DNA from: Rhizobium sp. BK418
GTDB lineage: Bacteria; Pseudomonadota; Alphaproteobacteria; Rhizobiales; Rhizobiaceae
Length of the DNA: 64,000 bases
NCBI RefSeq assembly: GCF_004341105.1
Contig: NZ_SLZK01000002.1
Location: 800,310-864,309, forward strand
Reading direction: 5' to 3'
Part shown: positions 45,114 to 53,315 of the stretch, one piece after another
Layout of the letters: every line of letters starts with the position of its first letter
Numbering within the stretch: the stretch's first letter is position 1
The notes under the pieces: generated by a model
Told to the model about the DNA's origin: nothing
Database searches by the model: none
What the model saw: the letters and a program-made list of their open reading frames with translations, nothing else
Made by a program: the position numbers and the translations under genes

Positions 45114-45722
45114 ATGCCTCACTTTCCACTCGATCCGAATGGCTCAGATCCCCGGAAGAAATCCAGCCCAGCCGGCGAACCTCACCACAGGCTTTTCTTC
45201 ATGCTTCGCCCGACTACTGAAGCTGCAGACGAAGCGCTGGAGATCGCTCAAACCTACCGAACAATCCATTCCCTGATCAGCCCAATCCGGCCTCGTGAGC
45301 TGCTCCACATAACGCTCAATGGCGTTGGCGCCTATCGAAAGCTTCCACAGGATATCGTGTTCGGCGCGGAACAGATCGCTGCGACAGTGTGCGCCCGGCC
45401 GTTCGATCTTGTGCTCGATGAAGTCATGAGCTTCCGCCACCAGGGCAAATCGCAAGCCTTCGTCATCTGCAGCAGGCAGGAAAACGAGGAGCTGACGGAC
45501 CTTCGCCGCCAGATCCAGGAAGGCTTGTACCAGGCTGGATTGCCCTACAACCTCGGCGGCCACCTGACGCCGCACATGACGCTGCTCTATGATCGCAAGA
45601 CCATTCTGCCCGAAAAGCTCAGCCGGCCGGTGCAGTGGAATATCCGGGAGTTCCTGCTGATCCACAGTATCTATGGAAAGAGCGAGCATAATGTACTTGG
45701 CCGCTGGCCGCTGCTAGGCTGA
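45114..45722 (+). CDS. 2'-5' RNA ligase/2H phosphoesterase family protein
   Basis: A 202-residue protein with the two 2H signatures, HITLNGVGAY and HMTLLYDRK (HxT each), so a cyclic-phosphate or 2'-5' bond phosphoesterase of the LigT type is expected. The first domain starts with RLFFMLRPT. ATG 45114 has no good Shine-Dalgarno close to it; the strong one at 45083-45089 serves ATG 45096, which is followed by an in-frame TAG. Expression may depend on reinitiation. Confidence 0.8.
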   Translation: MPHFPLDPNGSDPRKKSSPAGEPHHRLFFMLRPTTEAADEALEIAQTYRTIHSLISPIRPRELLHITLNGVGAYRKLPQDIVFGAEQIAATVCARPFDLVLDEVMSFRHQGKSQAFVICSRQENEELTDLRRQIQEGLYQAGLPYNLGGHLTPHMTLLYDRKTILPEKLSRPVQWNIREFLLIHSIYGKSEHNVLGRWPLLG

Positions 45723-45790
45723 TCCAAGCTTGCGCCGCGGGTGGGGAGTCGCATAAAACTCCCACCCAATATGCAATGCGGAGCAAGACA

Positions 45791-46852
45791 GTGGACGTTT
45801 CAGAGATCATCATCCCCGGCGATACGCCCGGCATCGAATGGCGGTTACCGGTCATCCGTTTCAAGGGGAGCGATCCTGCTGCCCCCAAAGTCTATATCCA
45901 GGCCGCATTGCACGCCAACGAGTTGCCGGGGACGGCGCTGGCGCATTTTTTCTGCGGCAAGTTACGGCAAGCCGAGAGCGAGGGCCGGATCGCCGGTGAT
46001 ATCACGGTCGTGCCGCAGGCAAATCCAATCGGAGCGGCGCAATCGCATTTCGGCGAGCTGCAAGGCAGGTTCGATCTCGGTTCGAGGACCAATTTCAACC
46101 GCGACTTTCCGCTGATTGCCGTCGGTGATCGCGCAGAGCTGGTCGACGAACTTGATAAGTGCTCAGCCGCCAATCGTCTGAAGCGGCAGCTGATCCACAT
46201 GGCATTAGGCGCCGATCTGGTGCTCGACCTGCATTGTGACGATGAATCGTTGCAATATGCCTATATCGACGAAGCCTTCTGGCCGGAAGCGGCAGACCTT
46301 GCGACCGCGCTCGACATGGAGGCGGTGCTGCTTTCGGATGGCGAAAGCTCCGCCTTCGAGGAAGCTGTCGGCTTTGCCTGGAAGTACGAGGTACCGGGCG
46401 AGCGCAAAGCCAAGCTTCCGGGCAAGCTGTCGGTGACGGTGGAACTGCGCGGCCGGCGCGATGTCTATCCCGACATGGCCGCGAAAGATGCCGAAGGCCT
46501 GCTGCAGTTCCTGATAGGACGCGGTGTCGTCGGTGGCAGGGCGGCGGGAGATGCGGCCTTCTCCGGGCCGGCCGTACCGCTCGACAATGTTGAAATCATA
46601 CGCGCGCCGGAGGGCGGCACCGTGCTCTTCCATCGCAATATCGGCGAGCATGTCGCGGAAGGAGACCTTCTGGCGACGATCGTTACCCGACCCGGGTTTG
46701 TGGAAGGCGATATCGACATCAGGGCGCCGCAGGACGGGTTGCTGCTGACCCGCATTTCCGACCGGCTCGTGCGCCGGCGCGGCGACCTGATGAAGATTGC
46801 GGCCGACCGGCCAAGCAAGGCAGCGCGAAAGGCCGGTACGCTGGAAGACTGA
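45791..46852 (+). CDS. Succinylglutamate desuccinylase/aspartoacylase family protein
   Basis: About 353 residues. AALHANELPGTALAHFF holds the HxxE zinc ligands and LDLHCDDESLQYAYI the third His of the M14-like deacylase fold. A C-terminal barrel-like extension begins around APEGGTVLFHRNIGEH. The reaction is probably N-acyl amino acid hydrolysis, substrate unknown. GTG 45791 is chosen because GGAG precedes it by eight bases; ATG 45776 in the same frame has no Shine-Dalgarno. It precedes the FAD oxidoreductase by about 100 bases and may share its transcript. Confidence 0.8.
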   Translation: MDVSEIIIPGDTPGIEWRLPVIRFKGSDPAAPKVYIQAALHANELPGTALAHFFCGKLRQAESEGRIAGDITVVPQANPIGAAQSHFGELQGRFDLGSRTNFNRDFPLIAVGDRAELVDELDKCSAANRLKRQLIHMALGADLVLDLHCDDESLQYAYIDEAFWPEAADLATALDMEAVLLSDGESSAFEEAVGFAWKYEVPGERKAKLPGKLSVTVELRGRRDVYPDMAAKDAEGLLQFLIGRGVVGGRAAGDAAFSGPAVPLDNVEIIRAPEGGTVLFHRNIGEHVAEGDLLATIVTRPGFVEGDIDIRAPQDGLLLTRISDRLVRRRGDLMKIAADRPSKAARKAGTLED

Positions 46853-46956
46853 ACCGGCGTTCTTTTCTACACGCGAATGTAAGGCTCCGCGCAACTGTCA
46901 CACAGGCTTCAAGAAAATCCGCCAAGCCGTTGCAGACATGTTGCGAAGGAGCTTTC

Positions 46957-48087
46957 ATGGCGCATTACGATATTGCGATTGTCGGCGCGGGCATTGTCGG
47001 GCTGGCGCATGCGCTGGCGGCGGCAAAACGCAGCAAGCGCGTAGTGGTCATCGACCGTGACGCACAGGCAAACGGTGCTTCGGTGCGCAATTTCGGCTTT
47101 GTGACTGTGACCGGCCAGCAAGCCGGTGACTGCTGGGACAAGGCACGGCGCGCTTGCGATATCTGGGCCGAGATTGTCGACGATGCCGGCATCGATGTCC
47201 TGCAGCGCGGACTGCTACTTGCAGCAAGGCTCGACGAATCCGAAGCTGTGATCGACGCGTTCCTGCGCACCGCGATGGGCGAGAGTTGCGAAAGACTAAC
47301 AGTCGACGAGGCACGGCGGCTGGTGCCGGCGCTGCGGCCGGAGGCGGCGCGTTTCACGCTTTACAGCCCGCATGAGCTGCGCGTGGAATCCCGCACGGCC
47401 ATTCCGCTGCTCGCTCGCTATCTCGAAGCCAAATATGGCATCGAGTTCCGCCGCTCGACGGCGGTGAGCGCCGCGGAACCACCGCGGATCGAGACTTCAG
47501 CCGGCCTGATCGAAGCAGAGACTGTGGTTGTCTGCCCCGGCGATGATTTCAAGAGCCTATTTGCTGACCGGATTGCTGCCTATAACCTGACACGCTGCAA
47601 GCTGCAGATGATGCGTGTCGTGCCGGCTCAGCGGGTCTCGCTCAGCACGGCCGTCATGTCCGATCTCGGGCTCGGGCGTTATCTCGGTTATGCTGAACTA
47701 CCTGAAGCGACAGCATTGAAGGCGCGGCTCGACCGTGAGTTCAAGCCGGAGCGGGAAAATGGCATCCACCTCATCGTTACGCAATCGGAGGATGGCTCGC
47801 TGATCGTCGGCGACAGCCACCATTATTCCGAAACGCCCGACCCATTCGGTCTCGAGCGGGTCGACCGGCTGACCCTTGACGAGATGGACGCCGTGCTCAA
47901 TCTGCCGGGACGCTTCATTACCGAGCGCTGGATCGGCACGTATGCCTCTGCACCGGACCGCTGGCGCTTCACGGACAAGCCTTCCGACGCATTGCGCATC
48001 GTCGTCGTCACGGCTGGCTGCGGTGCTTCGACCGCTTTCGGCATCGGCGAGGAAACCATCGAGGATCTTTTCGGGAGCGCAGCATGA
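46957..48087 (+). CDS. FAD-dependent oxidoreductase, phosphonate-associated (TIGR03364 type)
   Basis: A 376-residue DAO-type flavoprotein. IAIVGAGIVGLAHALAAAKR binds the FAD ADP moiety (GxGxxG), RNFGFVTVTGQQ follows the usual NFG segment of this subfamily, and the C-terminal VTAGCGASTAFGIGEETI closes it. Family members accompany phosphonate genes and have been shown to oxidise aminoethylphosphonate-type amines to phosphonoacetaldehyde. Its stop overlaps the phnX start by four bases, giving direct substrate hand-over. The start at 46957 follows AAGGAG. Confidence 0.85.
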   Translation: MAHYDIAIVGAGIVGLAHALAAAKRSKRVVVIDRDAQANGASVRNFGFVTVTGQQAGDCWDKARRACDIWAEIVDDAGIDVLQRGLLLAARLDESEAVIDAFLRTAMGESCERLTVDEARRLVPALRPEAARFTLYSPHELRVESRTAIPLLARYLEAKYGIEFRRSTAVSAAEPPRIETSAGLIEAETVVVCPGDDFKSLFADRIAAYNLTRCKLQMMRVVPAQRVSLSTAVMSDLGLGRYLGYAELPEATALKARLDREFKPERENGIHLIVTQSEDGSLIVGDSHHYSETPDPFGLERVDRLTLDEMDAVLNLPGRFITERWIGTYASAPDRWRFTDKPSDALRIVVVTAGCGASTAFGIGEETIEDLFGSAA

Positions 48088-48863
48088 CTCAATTCAAGGC
48101 AGTGGTCTTCGACTGGGCCGGAACGATGATCGACTTCGGCTCTTTCGCGCCGATGGGCGCTTTTGTTGAAACGTTCGCCAAATTTGGCGTCGAGGTGACG
48201 ATCGCCGATGCGCGCAAGCCAATGGGGCTTCCGAAGCGCGCGCATATTGCCGCGATGCTCGCCGAGCCGCATATCGCCGCCTGCTGGCAGGCGGCACAGG
48301 GTGCGCTTCCCGACGAGGCAGCAATCGATAAAGTGTATGAGCTCTTCGTGCCGCTGAACGAGTCTGTCGTGGCCGATTACTGCACGCTCGTGCCTGGCGC
48401 GATCAAGACGATCGAGTATCTGCGTGAGCGGCAGATGAGGATCGGCTCGACCACCGGTTACACGCGCTCGATCATGGAACGGGTATTGCCGCTCGCCGCC
48501 GCGCAGGGTTACGCGCCTGACAATCTCATCTGCGCCGACGACCTACCACTCGGCCGGCCTACACCGATCGGCATGTATAAGTGCTTCCTCGACCTGATGG
48601 TCTATCCGGCTTCCGCCGTCATCAAGGTTGATGACACCGAGCCCGGCATTGCCGAAGGCGCTGCCGCCGGCTGCGTCACAGTTGGCCTGACGCTCTCCGG
48701 CAACGAGGCCGGCCTGACGCCTGATGAGGTGGATGCGCTTTCGCCTGAGGCACGCGCCGAGCTGCACAAGCGGATCGGCGATAAGCTGATTGCAGTCGGG
48801 GCCGACTACATAATCGAGACGGTAGCCGATCTGCCGGCGCTCATCGAAGAGCTCGAGGGATAA
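48084..48863 (+). CDS. phnX: Phosphonoacetaldehyde hydrolase
   Basis: A 259-residue HAD enzyme. AVVFDWAGTMIDFGSFAP carries the nucleophile Asp and the characteristic WAGT (instead of DGT), GLPKRAHIAAML has the Lys that forms the Schiff base with the aldehyde, and KVDDTEPGIAEGAAAG is motif IV. It splits phosphonoacetaldehyde into acetaldehyde and phosphate. No phnW transaminase is nearby, so the upstream FAD oxidoreductase probably supplies the substrate. Confidence 0.92.
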   Translation: MTQFKAVVFDWAGTMIDFGSFAPMGAFVETFAKFGVEVTIADARKPMGLPKRAHIAAMLAEPHIAACWQAAQGALPDEAAIDKVYELFVPLNESVVADYCTLVPGAIKTIEYLRERQMRIGSTTGYTRSIMERVLPLAAAQGYAPDNLICADDLPLGRPTPIGMYKCFLDLMVYPASAVIKVDDTEPGIAEGAAAGCVTVGLTLSGNEAGLTPDEVDALSPEARAELHKRIGDKLIAVGADYIIETVADLPALIEELEG

Positions 48864-48932
48864 GAACCAGACGGCGTTTGCAGCGCTCATCCGGCGTGTT
48901 ATCTCGCTGACCAAACAGGGAGACTCACCGGC

Positions 48933-49283
48933 ATGGCCGTTACCATTTACGGTATCAAGAACTGCGACACGATGAAGAAGGCCCGTAGCTGGCTGGATGG
49001 CCACGACGTCGCTTATGATTTTCACGATTACAAGGCGGTCGGCATTGACCGTGCGCATCTGGAACGCTGGATCGACGAGGCCGGGTGGGAAACAGTGCTG
49101 AACCGCGCTGGCACCACGTTCCGCAATCTGTCGGATGCGGCGCGCGAAGATCTCGATCGGGAAAAGGCAATCGCCCTGATGCTCGACCAGCCGTCGATGA
49201 TCAGGCGGCCGGTGCTGGAAACCGGCGGCAAGCTGCTGATCGGCTTCAAGCCCGAAATTTACGCACAGACGTTCAAGGGCTGA
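48933..49283 (+). CDS. ArsC/Spx family protein (YffB-like)
   Basis: A 116-residue thioredoxin-fold protein. YGIKNCDTMKKARSWLD is the ArsC-like start, with a single active-site Cys followed by DTM, and FKPEIYAQTF ends as in YffB. YffB-like proteins are thought to be glutathione-dependent reductases and not true arsenate reductases; no arsenic genes are nearby. It precedes ybaK by three bases. Confidence 0.88.
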   Translation: MAVTIYGIKNCDTMKKARSWLDGHDVAYDFHDYKAVGIDRAHLERWIDEAGWETVLNRAGTTFRNLSDAAREDLDREKAIALMLDQPSMIRRPVLETGGKLLIGFKPEIYAQTFKG

Positions 49284-49286
49284 GCC

Positions 49287-49760
49287 ATGTCCAAAACCAC
49301 GCGCGCGACCCAGGTTCTTGCACAGACGGGCGTCATCTTTACGCTTCATACCTATGATTATGATCCGAACGCCGAGCGTGTCGGGCTGCAGGCGGCGGAG
49401 GCGCTCGGTGAGGATCCGCATCGCGTGCTCAAGACGCTGATGGCGGAGGTGGATGGAAAGCCGGTCTGCGTTGTCGTGCCGTCTGACCGCGAGGTCAGCA
49501 TGAAGAAACTCGCCAGTGCCTTTCGCGGCAAATCCGCCAATATGATGAAGCCAGCCGATGCCGAGCGGCTGACGGGCTATCATGTCGGTGGCATCAGCCC
49601 ATTCGGACAGAAGAAGATCGTGCCGACGGCGATCGAGGAAACCGCACTCGCCGAGCCGCTGGTCTACATCAATGGCGGGCAGCGCGGATTGCAGGTTCGG
49701 CTCGATCCGAAAGAGGCGTTGAAGGCACTGAAGGCCACTACTGCGCCACTGATCGCCTGA
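49287..49760 (+). CDS. ybaK: Cys-tRNA(Pro)/Cys-tRNA(Cys) deacylase
   Basis: A 157-residue YbaK/ProX protein. VLKTLMAEVDGKPVCVVVPSD and ASAFRGKSANMMKPADAERLTGYHVGGISPFGQ span the family core, where GGISPFG is diagnostic and the Lys in LVYINGGQRGLQ region supports the fold. It clears Cys mischarged on tRNA(Pro). It likely forms an operon with the ArsC-like gene. It abuts the convergent marR gene. Confidence 0.9.
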   Translation: MSKTTRATQVLAQTGVIFTLHTYDYDPNAERVGLQAAEALGEDPHRVLKTLMAEVDGKPVCVVVPSDREVSMKKLASAFRGKSANMMKPADAERLTGYHVGGISPFGQKKIVPTAIEETALAEPLVYINGGQRGLQVRLDPKEALKALKATTAPLIA

Positions 49761-50204
49761 TCAGAGGAAGCGATCCAAAAGGCCGGCAAGCATCTTCGCC
49801 TCGCCTTCGGCAAGCTTGCAGCCGACGTGTGTTTCGATCGCTTTGCCATAGACGGTCCACATTCGCTCCCGAAGCTGCCGCCCAGCATCAGTGATCACCA
49901 CCCAGCGGCCGCGCCCATCCTGTTCAAAGACCTCGCGACCGACCAGACCCTCTTTTTCCAGCCGATCGATCAAGCGGGAAAGATTATACTGTGCCAACAG
50001 CGTCCGCTCCTCGATCTCATAGGGGCGCAGCCTGCCGGATTGCGAGCGCGCCAGTTCCCAAAGCACGTCATACCATGCAAGCGGCGGCATGCCGGCCGCC
50101 TTCAGATCGGCTTCGATCAGGCCAAGCAGCCGCTCGCGGGCGCGCATGAGGCGCGTCCAGGCAGAGACAACGGCGTCGTTCGGCTTCGGAATATTCTCAG
50201 GCAT
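49761..50204 (-). CDS. MarR-family regulator (first)
   Basis: A 147-residue winged-helix regulator. The recognition part EERTLLAQYNLSRLIDRLEKEGLV and the wing DGRGRWVVITDAG match MarR. Start 50204 (MPENIPKPN) follows no strong Shine-Dalgarno; upstream in-frame codons would run through the operator repeats. It is divergent from a glutathione S-transferase, and several inverted repeats lie between them, so it probably represses both in the absence of an electrophile or phenolic ligand. Confidence 0.85.
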   Translation of the reverse strand: MPENIPKPNDAVVSAWTRLMRARERLLGLIEADLKAAGMPPLAWYDVLWELARSQSGRLRPYEIEERTLLAQYNLSRLIDRLEKEGLVGREVFEQDGRGRWVVITDAGRQLRERMWTVYGKAIETHVGCKLAEGEAKMLAGLLDRFL

Positions 50205-50206
50205 AA

Positions 50207-50262
50207 ATGTAATTACATCTACCTTGAATCCTATCGCAAGCGATATTATATGCATTTGCATA
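50207..50262. promoter_or_regulatory. Cluster of three short inverted repeats, MarR/GST promoter
   Basis: Three dyads follow each other: ATGTAATTACAT (50207-50218), TATCGC-AA-GCGATA (50232-50245) and TATGCA-TT-TGCATA (50249-50262). The first directly precedes the marR start. All lie in the about 100 bases between divergent genes, as expected for MarR-type dimers. Confidence 0.55.
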
Positions 50263-50305
50263 CACGCCAACCGACCAATCCCTTGCGAACCACTCGGAGA
50301 CTTTC

Positions 50306-50989
50306 ATGAGCAGGCTCACCCTCATCAGTCATCATCTCTGCCCCTACGTGCAGCGCGCAGCGATCACACTCCTCGAAAAGGGCGTGCCGTTCGAACGCAT
50401 CAATATCGATCTTGCCGACAAGCCGGATTGGTTCCGAAAAATTTCGCCCCTCGGCAAGGTGCCCTTGCTCCGGATACAGGAGGACGATGGCCGCGAAGAG
50501 GTGTTATTCGAAAGCAGCGTCATCTGCGAATATCTGGAGGAAACGCAGGCGGGTGCTGCCCTACATCCAACCGATGCTTTGAGCCGCGCCCGCCATCGCG
50601 GATGGATGGAATTCGGCTCTTCGGTGCTTTCCGATCTCTGGGGCTACGAGACGGCACAGGATGCTGCGCAACTGGAAGTCAAGCACAAGGCACTTGTCGC
50701 CAAATTCACAACGATCGAGGGCGCGCTGACGGATGGACCCTATTTCGCCGGGGCCGGCTTCAGCCTCGTCGACGCGGTCTTTGGTCCAATCTTTCGGTAC
50801 TTCGATCTCTTCGATACCCTCGGTGATAGCCCGATCTTCGACGGGCTCGAGCGGGTCAAACGCTGGCGCAAAGCGTTGTCCGAGCGAGCAAGCGTTCGGG
50901 ACGCCGTTGGCGAAGACTATGCGCAACGCCTGATGGAATTCCTCGATAAGCATAACTCGATACTGCTTAAACTGCCCGCCGCCGCTTGA
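50306..50989 (+). CDS. Glutathione S-transferase family protein (second)
   Basis: A 227-residue GST with a distinct start LTLISHHLCPYVQRAAITLLEKGV, where SHHLCPY carries a CPYV active-site Cys, as in omega or zeta-like and glutathionyl-reductase types. PLGKVPLLRI has the cis-proline and FESSVICEYLEE binds the gamma-glutamyl part. Its Cys suggests a thiol-transfer role rather than aromatic conjugation. It is divergent from marR and likely under its control. A GC hairpin follows. Confidence 0.88.
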   Translation: MSRLTLISHHLCPYVQRAAITLLEKGVPFERINIDLADKPDWFRKISPLGKVPLLRIQEDDGREEVLFESSVICEYLEETQAGAALHPTDALSRARHRGWMEFGSSVLSDLWGYETAQDAAQLEVKHKALVAKFTTIEGALTDGPYFAGAGFSLVDAVFGPIFRYFDLFDTLGDSPIFDGLERVKRWRKALSERASVRDAVGEDYAQRLMEFLDKHNSILLKLPAAA

Positions 50990-50997
50990 CTCGCAAA

Positions 50998-51023
50998 GGC
51001 GGCCGGATATGCATTCGGCCGCC
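50998..51023 (+). terminator. GC-rich hairpin after the second GST
   Basis: GGCGGCCG (50998-51005) and CGGCCGCC (51016-51023) form a perfect 8-bp stem with a 10-base loop. The tail is CTTCAAAT, so T content is weak and termination is likely but not certain. Confidence 0.55.
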
Positions 51024-51109
51024 CTTCAAATCGAATGCGGACGCTTCAATTTCGCCTTAAAGGGGTCTAAATCTCTACCCGTCGCAGATTATAGAAGGCA
51101 GGTTGACCC

Positions 51110-52363
51110 ATGACGTTCATGCCCCAGAGCCACAGCGCCGTTGATCCCGTCAAACTCGAGAAGCTCGCGGAAGTCGCCATCAAGGTGGGCCTGCGGCTTC
51201 GGCAGGGGCAGGATCTCGTCATTACCGCTCCTGTCGTGGCACTGCCGCTGGTTCGGCTCATCACCAAACACGCTTACCTCGCCGGCGCCGGACTGGTTTC
51301 TACCTTCTACTCCGACGAGGAGACGACACTGGCGCGCTATCAATATGGCAGCGACGAGAGCTTTGACCGGGCTTCCGGCTGGCTATACGATGGGATGGCG
51401 AAGGCTTATGAGAACGGTGCCGCCCGTCTGGCCGTCGCCGGCGACAACCCCATGCTGCTGGCGGAGCAGGATCCGAGCAAGGTCGGCCGCGCCAACCGCG
51501 CCAACTCCACGGCCTATAAGCCGGCTCTGGAGAAGATCTCCAACTTCGACATCAACTGGAACATCGTCTCCTATCCCAACCCTTCCTGGGCAAAGGTTGT
51601 ATTTCCCGATGACCCGGAAGCGATCGCCGTTGCCAGGCTCGCCAAGGCGATCTTTGCGGCCTCGCGCGTCGATCTCGACGACCCGATCGCAGCTTGGGCC
51701 GAGTACAATGCCAATCTTGCCAAGCGTTCGTCCTGGCTGAACGGCGAGCGTTTCGCCGCGCTGCATTTCACCGGACCGGGCACGGATCTCACTGTCGGCC
51801 TGGCAGACGGCCATGAATGGCATGGTGGTGCCTCCACGGCCAAGAACGGCATCACCTGCAATCCGAATATCCCGACCGAGGAGGTCTTCACCACGCCGCA
51901 TGCGTTGCGCGTCGAGGGCCATGTGTCGAGCACCAAGCCGCTCTCGCATCAGGGCACACTGATCGACAATATCAGGGTTCGTTTCGAGGATGGCCGCATC
52001 GTCGAAGCCAAAGCCTCGCGCGGCGAGGAGGTCCTGAATAAGGTGCTGGATACGGATGAAGGTGCACGCCGGCTCGGCGAAGTGGCGCTGGTGCCGCATT
52101 CCTCGCCGATCTCGGCAAGCGGCATCCTCTTCTACAACACTCTGTTCGACGAGAACGCCTCGTGCCATATCGCGCTCGGCCAGTGCTATTCGAAGTGCTT
52201 CCTCGATGGCGCTTCGCTGAGCCAGGAGAAGATCAAGGCGCAAGGCGGCAATTCCAGCCTGATCCATATCGACTGGATGATCGGCTCCGACAAGGTCGAT
52301 ATCGACGGCATCAAACCTGACGGATCGCGGGTGCCGGTGATGCGCCATGGGGAATGGGCGTAA
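51110..52363 (+). CDS. Aminopeptidase of family M29 (thermophilic aminopeptidase-like)
   Basis: A 417-residue protein of usual M29 length. GLRLRQGQDLVITAPVVALPLVR opens it, ANIPTEEVFTTPHALRVEGHVSSTKPL is the central metal region (EEVFTTPH is diagnostic), and SHIALGQ-type segments with C-terminal HIDWMIGSDKVDIDG complete the site. These are Co- or Zn-dependent aminopeptidases, cytoplasmic by lack of signal. The 53 C-terminal bases overlap the convergent EamA gene. Confidence 0.9.
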   Translation: MTFMPQSHSAVDPVKLEKLAEVAIKVGLRLRQGQDLVITAPVVALPLVRLITKHAYLAGAGLVSTFYSDEETTLARYQYGSDESFDRASGWLYDGMAKAYENGAARLAVAGDNPMLLAEQDPSKVGRANRANSTAYKPALEKISNFDINWNIVSYPNPSWAKVVFPDDPEAIAVARLAKAIFAASRVDLDDPIAAWAEYNANLAKRSSWLNGERFAALHFTGPGTDLTVGLADGHEWHGGASTAKNGITCNPNIPTEEVFTTPHALRVEGHVSSTKPLSHQGTLIDNIRVRFEDGRIVEAKASRGEEVLNKVLDTDEGARRLGEVALVPHSSPISASGILFYNTLFDENASCHIALGQCYSKCFLDGASLSQEKIKAQGGNSSLIHIDWMIGSDKVDIDGIKPDGSRVPVMRHGEWA

Positions 52364-53234
52364 CAACACCCGCCTTCGGCATCAGGTTGTGCTGGCTCAG
52401 CCAGACGCTGACAAGAACCATGGCAAATCCGGCAAGCTGCGTCGGCGTCAGGCTCTGGCCGAGCGCCAGCCATCCGAGCAGGGTTGCGACGACGGGGCTT
52501 AGAAAACCGAGCGATGCTGCGGCGGAAGGCTCGATTCGTGACAGGCCGCGAAACCAGAGCAGATAGGTGAAAGCCGCGCCGACAAGTCCGAGCCAGGCGA
52601 TGCCGAGAATATTGGCCATTGTCGGCACCGGAAACGCTGGCTCCAGGAAAAGGGCCACAGGTACGAGCAGGATGCCGCCTGCAGTCAATTGCCATGAGGT
52701 AAACGTCAGGCTGGAGACCGGCGGCTGCCAGCGGCGGGTCAATACCGTGCCGAAGGCCATCGACACTGCACCGGCGAGACCTGCGGCGACACCAACGGGA
52801 TCAAGCGCCGCGCTCGGCGTCAGCACTAGAAGCCCGACCCCCGCCATGCCGATCAGGCCTGCAATGACGGCGAGGGAGCGGATCGGCTTGCCAAGGACAA
52901 GGCGCGACAGTGCAATAACGATCAATGGCTGGACGGCGCCGACCGTGGCGGCAACACCGCCTGGCAGGCGATAGGCCGACACGAAGAGCATTGCCCAGAA
53001 GAGCGAGAAGTTCAGTGCGCCGAGAATGAAGGCACGGCCCCACCAGATGCCCGTGGGCAGTTTCCGGACAATCAGCAGCAGAAGCAGGCCGGCTGGTAAC
53101 GCGCGCAGCATGGCAACCGTCAGCGGATACCCCGGCGGCAGGAAAGATGTCGTGACGAAATAGGTGCTGCCCCATATTGCAGGGGCGATCGCGGTTGTCA
53201 GCACATCGGCCACATAGCGGGAATTTTTCTTCAT
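52311..53234 (-). CDS. EamA/DMT-superfamily permease (second)
   Basis: A 307-residue permease with ten membrane segments. APAIWGSTYFVTTSFLPPGYP opens it, and AVQPLIVIALSRLVLGKP and FLSPVVATLLGWLALGQSL are the EamA repeat ends. Start 53234 (MKKNSRYV) is chosen over 53273, which would run through the operator region. A tail of about 25 residues extends into the M29 gene. It is divergent from the second marR gene, which suggests MarR-regulated export. Confidence 0.85.
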   Translation of the reverse strand: MKKNSRYVADVLTTAIAPAIWGSTYFVTTSFLPPGYPLTVAMLRALPAGLLLLLIVRKLPTGIWWGRAFILGALNFSLFWAMLFVSAYRLPGGVAATVGAVQPLIVIALSRLVLGKPIRSLAVIAGLIGMAGVGLLVLTPSAALDPVGVAAGLAGAVSMAFGTVLTRRWQPPVSSLTFTSWQLTAGGILLVPVALFLEPAFPVPTMANILGIAWLGLVGAAFTYLLWFRGLSRIEPSAAASLGFLSPVVATLLGWLALGQSLTPTQLAGFAMVLVSVWLSQHNLMPKAGVVTPIPHGASPAPAIRQV

Positions 53235-53250
53235 ATCAAGAATCTCTACA

Positions 53251-53293
53251 TCAAGATAAATCCAGAATAACACATTTTATCTTGACGTCAAGA
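53251..53293. promoter_or_regulatory. Operator-like inverted repeats between EamA and MarR genes
   Basis: TCAAGATAAA (53251-53260) and its exact complement TTTATCTTGA (53276-53285) are paired 15 bases apart. The latter overlaps a perfect 14-base palindrome TCTTGACGTCAAGA (53280-53293). The shared CTTGA half-sites suggest two overlapping binding sites for the divergently encoded MarR protein. The palindrome contains a TTGAC that could be a -35 element. Confidence 0.6.
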
Positions 53294-53315
53294 GATCTGC
53301 TGATATCGATGCAGC

